DNA of 64,000 nucleotides from contig NZ_ARZY01000016.1 in the NCBI RefSeq assembly GCF_000568405.1, forward strand, positions 29,863 through 93,862. The letters are read 5' to 3'. The notes below the pieces were generated by a model, which was not told the DNA's origin, ran no database searches, and was given only the letters and a program-made list of their open reading frames with translations. Made by a program: the position numbers and the translations under genes. The DNA comes from Catenovulum agarivorans DS-2. GTDB lineage: Bacteria; Pseudomonadota; Gammaproteobacteria; Enterobacterales; Alteromonadaceae. This document shows positions 1-8,500 of this stretch, one piece after another. Positions within the stretch are counted from its first letter, which is position 1. Every line of letters starts with the position of its first letter.

Positions 1-898
1 GTTCGTAACCCAACACGTCTATCCCCAGCATAGCACTGCTAGAGTCTAATATCCGCATTACAATTTTTTCGCCCCAGAGGGTGGGGAGGGTAGATACACG
101 AAAATCGATTGATTTATTGGCAGATATTTTAAGTTTTATCCGGCCGTCTTGGGGTTTGCGTTTTTCTGCTATATCTAACCGCGACATTACTTTTAAACGT
201 GCGGCTAATCGAGTGGCTAGATTCGCTGGCGGCGAGGCAACTTCATGTAAAATACCGTCGATGCGAAAGCGTATTCGGTAGCTTTTTTCGTATGGCTCAA
301 AGTGTAAATCAGATGCACCACGGCGAATGGCATCCAACAATATTTTGTTAATATAAACAATAATTGGTGCATCTTCATTGTTGGTGGTTTCGGCGGTTTC
401 TTCGGTTTTATCTTCGCCAACTTCCATACCTGAGAGTTCATCGGCATCAAAGTCATCTAAGTCGAGCTGGCCTTCTTCAGTAGCGTAAGCCGTTTCTAAA
501 GCTTGCTGTAGCTTAGAGGCTTCTACACACAAATATTCAACGTTATAACCTGTGCTAAATTGAAAGTCTTCTTGCGCACTAACGTTTGAAGGGTTGACTG
601 TTGCTAAAAAAAGCGTGCGACCACGTAAAAATAAGGGTAATACTTGATGTTTTTCTGAAAGCTTTTCTTTTAATAAGTCTTCTTTAATGGAAGCAACATC
701 AAAATAATTTAAATCAAAATAAGGGGTGTGATAGCGCTGCGAAACTTCTGCGGCGAGTTCATTTTCTGTATACCAGCCTTGCTCGCGGATAAATTGTGCG
801 GCTTCGATATAGGTTTTAACTTCTTTTTTTCTCAGCTCTTCTTGTTGATGAAGATCTAATATACCTGTTGCGAAAAGTCGAAAATCTAGTGCTGCCAT
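1..898 (-). CDS. pilB: Type IV pilus assembly ATPase PilB (partial, runs off the left edge)
   Basis: This is the N-terminal part (about 299 residues) of the hexameric ATPase that powers type IV pilus extension on the cytoplasmic side. Reading leftward from the ATG at 896-898 gives MAALDFRLF, then a GspE/PilB N-terminal domain, an acidic linker (about residues 145-175), and the start of the ATPase core with DAPIIVYINKILLDAIR, ASDLHFEPYE and RFRIDGILHEV, all typical of PilB/GspE. The Walker A region would lie beyond the window. It sits 129 bp downstream of the pilin gene on the same strand, the usual pilA-pilB order, which favours PilB over a type II secretion GspE. An in-frame start and GGAGAC 12 bases upstream support the boundary. 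Confidence 0.9.
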   Translation of the reverse strand, partial: MAALDFRLFATGILDLHQQEELRKKEVKTYIEAAQFIREQGWYTENELAAEVSQRYHTPYFDLNYFDVASIKEDLLKEKLSEKHQVLPLFLRGRTLFLATVNPSNVSAQEDFQFSTGYNVEYLCVEASKLQQALETAYATEEGQLDLDDFDADELSGMEVGEDKTEETAETTNNEDAPIIVYINKILLDAIRRGASDLHFEPYEKSYRIRFRIDGILHEVASPPANLATRLAARLKVMSRLDIAEKRKPQDGRIKLKISANKSIDFRVSTLPTLWGEKIVMRILDSSSAMLGIDVLGYE

Positions 899-1027
899 TT
901 GGTTGTGTCTCCTTGAACCATGTTGATCATTGTATCACGAGTGGCTACAGGGAGAATAGTTTGAACCTGAGAGTGAATTGAATAGCTTGAAAAAAATTCA
1001 AGCTATTCGCCATACTATATAGAGGAT

Positions 1028-1480
1028 TTAGGTACCAGCACAGGCATCAACGGTTCCTTGTTCGTCTATTGCCCAAGTGATCTGCCCACCAGCTTGGAAA
1101 GTTGGGGTTAGTCTAACATTGTAGTCGGATGTACCATCTCCATCAGTGTCAGCTTCAACATCAATTACGGCTGCATTAGTTACTACTGCAGCACAAGCTA
1201 GCGTTGAGTTTCCACCTGGGTTCGCTGTTATAGCAGCTGGAATGCCAGCATTGCCTGATAGGCAGTTAGCGTAGTTAGCTGCATTCAACGCTTCTTCTCT
1301 CAAGATACACGCCGTTACTGATTTTTTCAGCGATTCCGCTTGTTGTTTGGCTTCGGTTGAACGCGCTGAGTCAAAATAATCATTATAAGCCGGAACAGCT
1401 ACTGCTGCCAAAATACCGATAATCGCAACAACGATCATCAATTCAATTAGGGTGAAACCTTTATTACTGCTTCGTTTCAT
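1028..1480 (-). CDS. pilA: Type IV major pilin (PilA-like prepilin)
   Basis: A 150-residue type IVa prepilin, the structural subunit of the pilus. The short leader MKRSSNKG is followed by [18 protein letters not shown], the canonical prepilin peptidase site (G|F with Glu at +5) and hydrophobic assembly helix. The mature part has four cysteines; two near the C-terminus (LACAAV, DACAGT) could form the D-region disulfide. A longer reading frame continues upstream to 1594, but the ATG at 1478-1480 is preferred: GGAGA lies about 8 bases before it and the leader length becomes normal. pilB follows on the same strand. The weakly conserved C-terminal half is usual for pilins. Confidence 0.93.
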   Translation of the reverse strand: MKRSSNKGFTLIELMIVVAIIGILAAVAVPAYNDYFDSARSTEAKQQAESLKKSVTACILREEALNAANYANCLSGNAGIPAAITANPGGNSTLACAAVVTNAAVIDVEADTDGDGTSDYNVRLTPTFQAGGQITWAIDEQGTVDACAGT

Positions 1481-1845
1481 TTTTTCAATCTCCAATATTT
1501 GTAGTCCTAGTTTACTGCCGAGTCCATATTGGCCACCTAATTGACCCCGGTCTGGCATTAACTTTACATTAGAATACAATTTCGAATTACACAAGTCTGA
1601 CTTGCTAAAATAATAACGAAAATTTTACTTAACAATCACTTTGTGAACCTATTCGCTTAATTGCTCAAATAATTAGACTTGATTTACCCTAGATGTAACG
1701 AATATTTGCCAACAAAAGTGAACAAAATTTGTTTTAGCGCAAACTTCACTTAGGTTTGTATGCTGCTTTGTTGACGATAAAGTGGCATAATGATTTTCTA
1801 ATTGGTCTGATTACATACAGACTGTATTTTTTAATTATCGTTTAA

Positions 1846-1973
1846 AACTCCGAAGCCTAATGCGCTAAGTCTGAAGATATGCAAGTTAGGCCGTAAAAAC
1901 CCGTTTGGACAAACCTGTGGGTTATTTACCAGGGTTAGCTTAGAAATAATCTGGCCTCCCGTATTTGGAAAGG
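1846..1973 (+). promoter_or_regulatory. Probable Moco riboswitch in the moaA leader
   Basis: The leader directly ahead of moaA folds into several hairpins: GCCTAA (1855-1860) with TTAGGC (1886-1891), nested stems around AACCC...GGGTT (1899-1922), CCAG...CTGG (1929-1954), and a final CCTCCC...GGAAAGG element (1955-1973). The last element, which also contains the ribosome binding site, resembles the conserved 3' end of the Moco RNA motif known upstream of moaA in gammaproteobacteria. The predicted role is translational control by molybdenum cofactor. I judged the match by eye and not with a covariance model. The rest of 1481-1845 shows no gene. Confidence 0.65.
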
Positions 1974-1978
1974 TGTTT

Positions 1979-2953
1979 ATGTTACAAGACAAAATGGGAC
2001 GAAAATTTCATTATCTTCGTCTATCAATTACAGATGTGTGCAATTTTAAATGCACCTATTGTTTACCTGACGGTTATCAATGCGATTCACCACGAGACTT
2101 TTTATCGACAAGTGAAATTGGTAATTTAGTCGCCACCTTTGCTAGCTTAGGCACAAGTAAGGTGCGGATAACCGGCGGCGAACCCGCTCTGCGAAAAGAT
2201 TTAGCGCAAATTATTCAGTTATGTCGCCAGCAAGCGGGTATCACTGATGTTGCCCTCACAACGAATGGTTTTAACTTAGCCCGCAATATTGACAAATGGG
2301 TTGATGCTGGTTTGACGGCATTAAATGTCTCAATTGACAGTTTAGACCCGAAAATGTTCAGTGCGATCACTGGCCACGATAAGCTTGAGAGTATCTTAGC
2401 GGGTTTAAATAAAGCGCATCAACTCGGACTGAAAAAAATCAAGATTAATGCAGTGTTGATGCGTCAATACAATGGTCAAGATGTTCAAGACTATATCGAT
2501 TGGCTGAAAGATAAACCTTACACGCTCAGATTCATTGAATTGATGCAAACTGGCGATAATTTACAGTTTTTTAAACAGAATCATGTCAGTGGTTTGGAGA
2601 TAAAAAAACTATTGCTTGAACAAGGTTGGCTGCCAGTGATTCGCGATAAATCAGCAGGGCCAGCCGAAGAGTTTTATCATCCAGATTATCAAGGTCGAGT
2701 TGGGCTGATTATGCCTTACGGTCAGGACTTTTGTGCAAGCTGCAATCGTTTGCGGGTGAGTGCTTTGGGTAAACTGCATTTATGTTTGTTCTCTGAGCAA
2801 GGAATTGATATTCGCCAGTATTTGCAACAACCACAGCAACAAGCTGAATTAACTGAGTTATTGCATGGTTATTTGCAAGATAAAGCACCAAGTCATTATT
2901 TACAGCAAGGTTTTACTGGTGGTACACAGCATTTAGCTATGTTAGGTGGGTAA
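1979..2953 (+). CDS. moaA: GTP 3',8-cyclase MoaA
   Basis: A 324-residue radical SAM enzyme catalysing the first step of molybdenum cofactor synthesis, rearranging GTP to 3',8-cyclo-GTP. The N-terminal 4Fe-4S motif is C21-x3-C25-x2-C28 (CNFKCTYC); the MoaA-specific C-terminal cluster is visible as FCASCNRLRVSALGKLHLC. RITGGEPALR is the SAM-binding GGE motif. The protein ends in the Gly-Gly needed for activity (MLGG). A GTG at 1973 is in frame, but GGAAAGG ends there, which places the ATG at 1979 at normal spacing. First gene of the moa operon, under the putative Moco riboswitch. Confidence 0.95.
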   Translation: MLQDKMGRKFHYLRLSITDVCNFKCTYCLPDGYQCDSPRDFLSTSEIGNLVATFASLGTSKVRITGGEPALRKDLAQIIQLCRQQAGITDVALTTNGFNLARNIDKWVDAGLTALNVSIDSLDPKMFSAITGHDKLESILAGLNKAHQLGLKKIKINAVLMRQYNGQDVQDYIDWLKDKPYTLRFIELMQTGDNLQFFKQNHVSGLEIKKLLLEQGWLPVIRDKSAGPAEEFYHPDYQGRVGLIMPYGQDFCASCNRLRVSALGKLHLCLFSEQGIDIRQYLQQPQQQAELTELLHGYLQDKAPSHYLQQGFTGGTQHLAMLGG

Positions 2954-2957
2954 TCAA

Positions 2958-3578
2958 ATGAGCCTAGATGTGCTAATTCTTGCTGGCGGACGCTCTAGCC
3001 GCATGGGCCAAGACAAAGCGCTGTTGCAGCTAGATGCTCAAGCTAACTTGTTGCAACACCTTGTGAGTTTAGTCAGTGAGCTTAGCGTTAATCACATTTA
3101 TATCAGCCGGCCATTTCAACAACAGCTTGCCGACAGCCAGCTTTGCCAAGCTTTAATTAGCGATAAGCTGACTTTTATTTACGATAAAGAAGAATACTTA
3201 GGACCATTGGCGGGTATTCAAACTTGTTTGCAATTTATCCAGATAGCTAAAAACACAGATCAACAGTTATTGGTTATACCTATTGATATGCCAGCGTTGA
3301 ATAGCCGTGATTTAGCGCAGTTAATTGCGAGCAGTGGCGAGCTCAAAACCAGTTTATATTATGCAGATCATTTTTTGCCAGTGGTATTTTATGATCTAGC
3401 GCAACTCAGCCAAGTGTTAAATCAGATTATGCTAGCAGCTAGCAATCAAAGATCATTTAAAACCTTACTTGCCAAGCTCTCAGCAAAAACCATAGCCGTG
3501 TCAGCCCAAAGGCGAACGCGATTGGTCAACCTAAATACCTCAGAGCAATGGCAAACATATTTACAAAGCAGGAACTAA
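2958..3578 (+). CDS. mobA: Molybdenum cofactor guanylyltransferase MobA
   Basis: A 206-residue nucleotidyltransferase that attaches GMP to Mo-molybdopterin to make the bis-MGD form of the cofactor used by DMSO-reductase-family enzymes. The N-terminal signature LILAGGRSSRMGQDKALL contains the GTP-binding GGxSxRMGxDK motif, followed by YDKEEYLGPLAGI and a divalent-metal region PIDMPAL. The ATG at 2958 is chosen over the in-frame GTG at 2946 because GGTGGG lies 7 bases upstream. It begins 4 bp after moaA and ends 2 bp before moaB, so it is cotranscribed. The presence of mobA implies bis-MGD enzymes in this organism. Confidence 0.92.
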   Translation: MSLDVLILAGGRSSRMGQDKALLQLDAQANLLQHLVSLVSELSVNHIYISRPFQQQLADSQLCQALISDKLTFIYDKEEYLGPLAGIQTCLQFIQIAKNTDQQLLVIPIDMPALNSRDLAQLIASSGELKTSLYYADHFLPVVFYDLAQLSQVLNQIMLAASNQRSFKTLLAKLSAKTIAVSAQRRTRLVNLNTSEQWQTYLQSRN

Positions 3579-3580
3579 TT

Positions 3581-4123
3581 ATGGCAAAAACAGCAAGACC
3601 ATTTGAGCCACTAAATATCGCGGTACTGACTATTTCTGATACCCGAGATATGACAACAGACACATCTGGTGAGTATTTACAGCAAGCAGCAGAAAGCGCG
3701 GGCCACAAAGTAGTGGAACGCACCATTGTTAAAGATGATATCTATCAAATAAGAGCGGTTTTATCTGCGTGGATTGCATCGGCTAATGTACAAGCTGTGG
3801 TGTGCACTGGTGGTACAGGGTTTACTGGCCGAGATTCAACACCAGAGGCGGTCAAACCCTTATTTGACAAGGAGGTAGAAGGATTTGGTGAATTATTTAG
3901 GCATATTTCTTATCAAGATATCGGCACTTCTACCATACAATCTCGTGCGGTCGCTGGGTTGGCTAATGGTGTTGCGATATTTTGTTTACCTGGTTCAACA
4001 GGTGCGTGCCGCACTGGCTGGGAAGGCATTATCCAAAGCCAATTAGATGCATCGCACAAGCCATGTAATTTTGTTGGTCAATTAAAAGCGGTTGAAATAG
4101 CGCCGTGTCCTTCTCGTCAATAA
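3581..4123 (+). CDS. moaB: Molybdenum cofactor biosynthesis protein MoaB
   Basis: A 180-residue MogA/MoaB-family protein, predicted to act on molybdopterin (adenylylation, or an accessory role as in enterobacterial MoaB). The family signature is clear: VVCTGGTGFTGRDSTPEAV, then FRHISYQDIGTS and FCLPGSTGACRTGWEGI. The length matches MoaB (about 170 residues), not longer MoeA-type proteins. An in-frame codon at 3548 would overlap mobA; the ATG at 3581 has GCAGGA about 8 bases upstream and is preferred. MogA versus MoaB assignment rests on similarity to MoaB-type sequences and on operon context. Confidence 0.88.
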   Translation: MAKTARPFEPLNIAVLTISDTRDMTTDTSGEYLQQAAESAGHKVVERTIVKDDIYQIRAVLSAWIASANVQAVVCTGGTGFTGRDSTPEAVKPLFDKEVEGFGELFRHISYQDIGTSTIQSRAVAGLANGVAIFCLPGSTGACRTGWEGIIQSQLDASHKPCNFVGQLKAVEIAPCPSRQ

Positions 4124-4138
4124 GTGGGGACAAGCGAT

Positions 4139-4615
4139 ATGGAATTAACGCATTTAAATAAAAAAGGTGAAGCGAATATGGTCGACGTCAGCGATAAAAA
4201 GCCGACTGTTCGCCAAGCTCATGCGCAAGCTGTGATCACAATGTCAGCTGATGCTTTTAAGTTATTAACCCAAGGTGAACATAAAAAAGGTGATGTATTT
4301 GCAATCGCTCGTATTGCCGGGATTCAAGCCGCGAAAAAATGTGCTGATTTAATTCCTTTATGTCATCCGTTAATGTTGTCTAAGGTACAAATTGACTTTG
4401 ACATTGATGAAGCGACTCATAGCGTCAAAGTATTGAGTATGTGCAAGCTCACTGGCCAAACAGGGGTTGAAATGGAAGCATTAACCGCAGCCAGTGTCGC
4501 GGCGTTGACTTTGTACGACATGTGCAAAGCCGTTGATAAACATATGCAAATAGTCGACACTAAGGTATTAGCCAAATCGGGCGGCAAATCAGGTAACTGG
4601 CAATTAGAGAATTAA
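4139..4615 (+). CDS. moaC: Cyclic pyranopterin monophosphate synthase MoaC
   Basis: A 158-residue enzyme that works with MoaA to convert 3',8-cyclo-GTP to cyclic pyranopterin monophosphate. Family motifs include [17 protein letters not shown], the active-site segment [24 protein letters not shown], and the Lys-rich end KSGGKSG. The length equals that of E. coli MoaC (161). The start at ATG 4139 follows GGGGA (4126-4130) by 8 bases; a GTG at 4124 in the same frame is too close to the end of moaB to be needed. Same strand and 15-bp spacing place it in the moa operon. Confidence 0.95.
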   Translation: MELTHLNKKGEANMVDVSDKKPTVRQAHAQAVITMSADAFKLLTQGEHKKGDVFAIARIAGIQAAKKCADLIPLCHPLMLSKVQIDFDIDEATHSVKVLSMCKLTGQTGVEMEALTAASVAALTLYDMCKAVDKHMQIVDTKVLAKSGGKSGNWQLEN

Positions 4616-4626
4616 AGGAAGTGTTG

Positions 4627-4872
4627 ATGATAAAGGTATTATTTTTTGCACAGTTACGCGAGACGTTGGGCACAGAGCAATGTGAAGTTGAGCTCGACTC
4701 GTGCACAATAAATGAGTTAAAACAGCAATTAATTCAATCACAACCAGAATGGCAGCAAGCGCTAACACAAGCAAATTTATTGGTGGCGGTGAATCAAGCT
4801 ATGGCAAATGGTCAAACAGTTGTTAAAGCAGGTGACGAGGTCGCTTTATTTCCACCCGTCACAGGCGGATAA
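4627..4872 (+). CDS. moaD: Molybdopterin synthase sulfur carrier subunit MoaD
   Basis: An 81-residue ubiquitin-fold protein whose C-terminal Gly-Gly (FPPVTGG) is adenylylated and thiocarboxylated to donate sulfur to the dithiolene group. MIKVLFFAQLRETLG is the typical MoaD N-terminus, and the length is exactly that of E. coli MoaD. AAAGGA at 4614-4619 places the start at ATG 4627, not the in-frame GTG 4621. It is the last recognisable moa gene here; the catalytic partner MoaE, which usually follows, is absent and must be encoded elsewhere for the pathway to work. Confidence 0.93.
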   Translation: MIKVLFFAQLRETLGTEQCEVELDSCTINELKQQLIQSQPEWQQALTQANLLVAVNQAMANGQTVVKAGDEVALFPPVTGG

Positions 4873-4875
4873 AAT

Positions 4876-4899
4876 AAACCCTTGAAAATTTGAGGGTTT
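4876..4899 (+). terminator. Possible hairpin terminator after the moa operon
   Basis: AAACCCT (4876-4882) pairs with AGGGTTT (4893-4899) around a 10-base AT-rich loop just after the moaD stop. No run of T follows, so it may act only as an attenuating or processing hairpin before cheR. Confidence 0.35.
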
Positions 4900-4965
4900 G
4901 CAAAAAGGCTTCTATGCTTGGTTTAAGCTTAAGTAAAACATAGTGTTATCAAAGGATAGAAGCCC

Positions 4966-5793
4966 TTGCATCAACATGAATTTGACATGACATCTGCTGA
5001 TTTTGACTATATCAAACAGCAGTTATATTTACATGCGGGTATAGTGTTAGGCGAACACAAAAAAGAGATGGTATATTCGCGCTTATCGCGACGGATTCGC
5101 CAACTAAAACTAGCCAATTTCAAACAGTATTGCGATTATCTTGAAACGCATAACAAACAAGAACTTTCAGCTTTTGTTAATGCGTTAACGACCAACCTTA
5201 CCTCGTTTTTTCGTGAGCACCATCATTTTGAGTTTCTAAAAAAAATGGCTCAAACAAAGTGGCAGTACGATAAAAGCATGAATCGCAAAATTAGAATTTG
5301 GTCGGCTGGTTGCTCCACAGGTGAAGAGCCATACTCTATCGCAATGACCTTAGCGGATAGCATCAATTTAAGGCATTGGGATTGTAAAATATTGGCAACC
5401 GATCTTGATTCAAATGTATTAAATGTAGCGAAAAAAGCGCAGTACGAGCGCAGTAAACTCGAAAGTAGTCAATTGCCGCTGGGTTTAAAATATTTTGATT
5501 CAGATACTCAGAGTACAAACTTAACTGTTAAGCCATCGGTGCGAGAATTGGTGCATATTAAACGGTTAAATTTATTGCAATCTGAATGGCCGATGAAAGG
5601 CTTGTTCGATGTAATTTTTTGTCGAAATGTCGTTATTTACTTTGATTTAGACACCAAAAATCAGCTGATTAGGCGCTATGCACAGTACTTGAAACCAAAC
5701 GGCTATTTATTTATGGGTCATTCCGAAACTATGAGTCGCGAAATCAGCGAGTTCAAAGGTTTGGGACAAACAATTTATCAAAAGCAAGGATAG
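4966..5793 (+). CDS. cheR: Chemotaxis protein methyltransferase CheR
   Basis: A 275-residue SAM-dependent methyltransferase that methylates glutamates of chemoreceptors. The N-terminal helical domain includes the conserved TTNLTSFFREHHHFE region; the SAM-binding loop is WSAGCSTGEEPYS (about residues 112-124), followed by DVIFCRNVVIYFD and the C-terminal GHSE. The start is taken as TTG 4966 because AAAGGA (4951-4956) lies 9 bases upstream; ATG 4987 is the alternative. It is followed 2 bp later by cheD and then cheB, forming a receptor-modification operon separated from cheA, cheW and receptor genes, none of which are in this window. Confidence 0.93.
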   Translation: MHQHEFDMTSADFDYIKQQLYLHAGIVLGEHKKEMVYSRLSRRIRQLKLANFKQYCDYLETHNKQELSAFVNALTTNLTSFFREHHHFEFLKKMAQTKWQYDKSMNRKIRIWSAGCSTGEEPYSIAMTLADSINLRHWDCKILATDLDSNVLNVAKKAQYERSKLESSQLPLGLKYFDSDTQSTNLTVKPSVRELVHIKRLNLLQSEWPMKGLFDVIFCRNVVIYFDLDTKNQLIRRYAQYLKPNGYLFMGHSETMSREISEFKGLGQTIYQKQG

Positions 5794-5795
5794 GT

Positions 5796-6422
5796 ATGTT
5801 AGAAATTAGACCCGCAATTTCAGGTTTCGATTCAATTAAGCGCTACATTGATAAAAGCCGGCACATAGTTGTTGCGAAAATTTTACCCGGAGAGCTGTAC
5901 GTTACGCGAGAGAATGAACTTGTGTCTACTGTGCTTGGCTCGTGCATTTCCGCCTGTATCTGGGATGAAAAGCTTGGTATCGGCGGCATGAACCACTTTA
6001 TGTTGCCAGTGCAAGGTCAACATCATATGCCGGATGATTGGACCAATGAGATGAGCTATTCTTGCCGCTATGGTCATTGGGCGATGGAATTTTTGATCAA
6101 CGAAATTATTAAAAATGGTGGCATTCGCAGTAATTTGCTCGCAAAGGTTTTTGGTGGCGGCAAAATTGTTGCACATATGTCCGATGTTGGACTGGGCAAT
6201 ATCGACTTTATTCGCCACTATTTACGAAACGAAGAAATCCCAGTTGTGTCACACGATGTAGGAGGGCCATGGCCGCGGAAAATTTTGTTTCATCCTAATA
6301 GTGGTGTGGCTAAAGTCAAAAGACTCAAGGCATTGCACAATAATACGATTGAGCAGCGTGAAAAAGCATATTTCAACAATTTAACTGAACAAGATGATTC
6401 ATCAGATATTGAGTTATTCTAG
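5796..6422 (+). CDS. cheD: Chemoreceptor glutamine deamidase CheD
   Basis: A 208-residue protein that deamidates specific receptor glutamines to glutamates, preparing sites for CheR. The catalytic region STVLGSCISACIWD supplies the Cys nucleophile and GIGGMNHFMLP the active-site His; VFGGGKIVAHM follows. The N-terminal 40 residues precede the typical PGELYVT start of the core and are slightly longer than in short CheD proteins. It sits between cheR (2 bp upstream) and cheB (about 12 bp downstream). Confidence 0.93.
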   Translation: MLEIRPAISGFDSIKRYIDKSRHIVVAKILPGELYVTRENELVSTVLGSCISACIWDEKLGIGGMNHFMLPVQGQHHMPDDWTNEMSYSCRYGHWAMEFLINEIIKNGGIRSNLLAKVFGGGKIVAHMSDVGLGNIDFIRHYLRNEEIPVVSHDVGGPWPRKILFHPNSGVAKVKRLKALHNNTIEQREKAYFNNLTEQDDSSDIELF

Positions 6423-6434
6423 AGGATGGTGGTA

Positions 6435-7502
6435 GTGCGAAAATTTCGAGTACTCATAGTAGACGACTCAGAACTTATGCGGCAGCTATTAACCCAGATA
6501 TTGCGATCGCATGATGAATTGGAAGTTGTTGGTGCGGCTGAAGACCCTTATCAGGCAAGAGAAAAAGTAAAACAACTAAACCCTGATGTGTTAACGCTTG
6601 ATATCGAAATGCCAAAAATGAATGGGATCGCTTTTTTGCGTAATTTGATGCGATTGCGCCCGATGCCTGTAGTGATGATTTCGACCTTAACGGAAAAAGG
6701 TGCACCTGCCAGTTTGACCGCGCTAGAGTTAGGCGCGCTTGATTACATTGCTAAGCCTGCAACAACAGAGCTTGCAAAATTAACCCAGTTTGGCCAAGAA
6801 GTTTGCCAAAAGGTTGTTCATGCAGCCAAAAGCAAAGAAACCATGTTGCGGTTAATCGCTAGCAACAAACAGCAAGCCACGGCACCCAAACAGTCGAATC
6901 AAACAAGTTATCTGTTTAAGCCAGGCTACATTATCGCGATTGGTGCTTCTACCGGTGGTACAGAAGCAATCAAACGTGTTGTCTGTGATTTACCTGCTAA
7001 TATGCCACCGATTGTAATAACACAGCATATGCCAGCTATGTTTGCGACTTCTTTTGCACATAGGTTAGATGCTATGAGTCATATGAAAGTATACGAAGCG
7101 AAAGATCAACAAAAAATAACCTCTGGTTGTATTTATTTAGCACCAGGTGACAAGCATATGTTGGTTGAAAAAAGAGCAGGCGACTATTATTGTTGTTTGG
7201 ACGATTCAGAACCTGTTAATCGGCACAAGCCTTCGGTAGAGGTTTTGTTTAATTCAATCGCTCAATTGGGCAGCAAAAAAGCGCTCGGTGTGATGTTAAC
7301 TGGAATGGGCGCTGATGGGGCACAAGCTATGCTGAACATGCGAATGGCAGGGCAAATGACTTTGGCGCAAGATGAGAAAACCAGTGTGGTTTGGGGTATG
7401 CCGGGTGCTGCATATAAAGTGGGTGCAACGGACAATTTATTACCGTTGCAAAAAATTGGCCCAGCGTTAATTAAGTTGTTATCACGGCCAGTGGCAAAAT
7501 AG
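6435..7502 (+). CDS. cheB: Protein-glutamate methylesterase CheB
   Basis: A two-domain response regulator of 355 residues. The receiver domain has the acidic pair D10-D11 and phospho-acceptor D56 (DVLTLDIEMP) with the switch Thr in VVMISTLTE and Lys in DYIAKPA. The methylesterase domain shows the Ser (AIGASTGGTEAI), His (ITQHMPAMF) and Asp (LTGMGADGA) triad. ATG 6426 is in frame, but the only ribosome site, AGAGG (6421-6425), touches it; GTG 6435 has 9-base spacing and gives the usual short N-terminus, so it is preferred. Third gene of cheR-cheD-cheB. Confidence 0.94.
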   Translation: MRKFRVLIVDDSELMRQLLTQILRSHDELEVVGAAEDPYQAREKVKQLNPDVLTLDIEMPKMNGIAFLRNLMRLRPMPVVMISTLTEKGAPASLTALELGALDYIAKPATTELAKLTQFGQEVCQKVVHAAKSKETMLRLIASNKQQATAPKQSNQTSYLFKPGYIIAIGASTGGTEAIKRVVCDLPANMPPIVITQHMPAMFATSFAHRLDAMSHMKVYEAKDQQKITSGCIYLAPGDKHMLVEKRAGDYYCCLDDSEPVNRHKPSVEVLFNSIAQLGSKKALGVMLTGMGADGAQAMLNMRMAGQMTLAQDEKTSVVWGMPGAAYKVGATDNLLPLQKIGPALIKLLSRPVAK

Positions 7503-7574
7503 CCATTGAGAAATCATCTATCAGTACCCATGTTAGGTGGATAGACGTTTAACTAAAACAAAAGTGAGTAAATA

Positions 7575-8459
7575 GTGGATTCATTTGGTCAAGCTCCTGC
7601 TGGCAATAATGTCGTAGAAATTACAGCAGAGAATTTTCAGCAAGAAATTTTACAAGGGTCGCAGCAAAAGCTGGTTGTTATTGATTTTTACGCACAACAA
7701 AGCCCAGAGAGCATTTCGTTATCGGAAAAGTTGGTTAAATTATTTTCTGCTTATCCAGATTCTGTCACCCTTGCTAGAGTGAACTGCGAAGACCAACAAA
7801 TGCAAGCACTGGCAATGCAGTTTGGTGTGCAGGCGATTCCAACTGTCATTATTTTTAAAGACGGTCAAGGAGTCAGTGGGTTTGCTGGTGATAAGGAAGT
7901 TGCTGAATTAGAGCAATTGTTCGCCGAACATTTACCTAAACCCGAAGATGGCTTGTTGACTCAAGTAAACGAATTGATTAACCAACAAAACTTCAATGAT
8001 GCTTTACCACTAGCCAAAGAAGCTAGCACATTGGCTCCAGAGCGTGGGGATATCAAAAAGGCGCTGATTCATGTTTTATTAGCCGTTGGGCAAAACCAAC
8101 AAGCTGAAAGCTTATTGGCAGAGATAGGCATGATAGATCAGGATGACTATTATCAATCATTGTTGTCGCAGTTAGAATTAAATAAACAAGCAGCGGAAAC
8201 ACCTGAAATACAGGCGCTTAGAGCTAAGTTGCAGCAAGATCCTGAAGATCATGTTAGCCGAATTAATTTAGCTGTGCAGTTACACCAAGCACAACAAAAC
8301 GAGCAGGCATTAGAATTGTTAATGGCGGTGTTGACTCAAGATTTAAATGCCCAAGATGGTGAAATGAAAAAAACCTTGATGGATATATTAGCAACTATGC
8401 CAAAAGGCGATGCTGCTGCGAGTAAAGCGCGCCGAACTTTGTACAGTCTTTTGTACTAA
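7575..8459 (+). CDS. CnoX/YbbN-type thioredoxin-like chaperedoxin
   Basis: A 294-residue protein with an N-terminal thioredoxin fold (about residues 10-110) and a C-terminal TPR-like helical half (about 120-290), the layout of E. coli CnoX (YbbN, 284 residues), a holdase that hands substrates to GroEL and DnaK. The usual CxxC is absent: the region after VVIDFYA reads QQSPESISL, so it cannot be a dithiol reductase. The cis-Pro region AIPTVIIFKDG is present, and there is a Cys at ARVNCED. It starts with GTG and only a weak ribosome site is visible. It lies alone between cheB and a convergent hemJ. Confidence 0.82.
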   Translation: MDSFGQAPAGNNVVEITAENFQQEILQGSQQKLVVIDFYAQQSPESISLSEKLVKLFSAYPDSVTLARVNCEDQQMQALAMQFGVQAIPTVIIFKDGQGVSGFAGDKEVAELEQLFAEHLPKPEDGLLTQVNELINQQNFNDALPLAKEASTLAPERGDIKKALIHVLLAVGQNQQAESLLAEIGMIDQDDYYQSLLSQLELNKQAAETPEIQALRAKLQQDPEDHVSRINLAVQLHQAQQNEQALELLMAVLTQDLNAQDGEMKKTLMDILATMPKGDAAASKARRTLYSLLY

Positions 8460-8473
8460 TTTTAGTTATCTTG

Positions 8474-8500
8474 AACCCTATTGGTTTGGCTAATAGGGTT
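8474..8500. terminator. Bidirectional hairpin between convergent genes
   Basis: AACCCTATT (8474-8482) pairs perfectly with AATAGGGTT (8492-8500) around a 9-base loop, exactly where the rightward cnoX-like gene and leftward hemJ converge. It overlaps the hemJ stop codon. A stable 9-bp stem in this position fits a shared terminator, although the T tracts are short. Confidence 0.55.

Noticed and set aside
1481..1700. Sigma-54 promoter for the pilin gene
   Set aside because: I looked for a GG-N10-GC type -24/-12 element upstream of pilA on the minus strand and found no convincing match.
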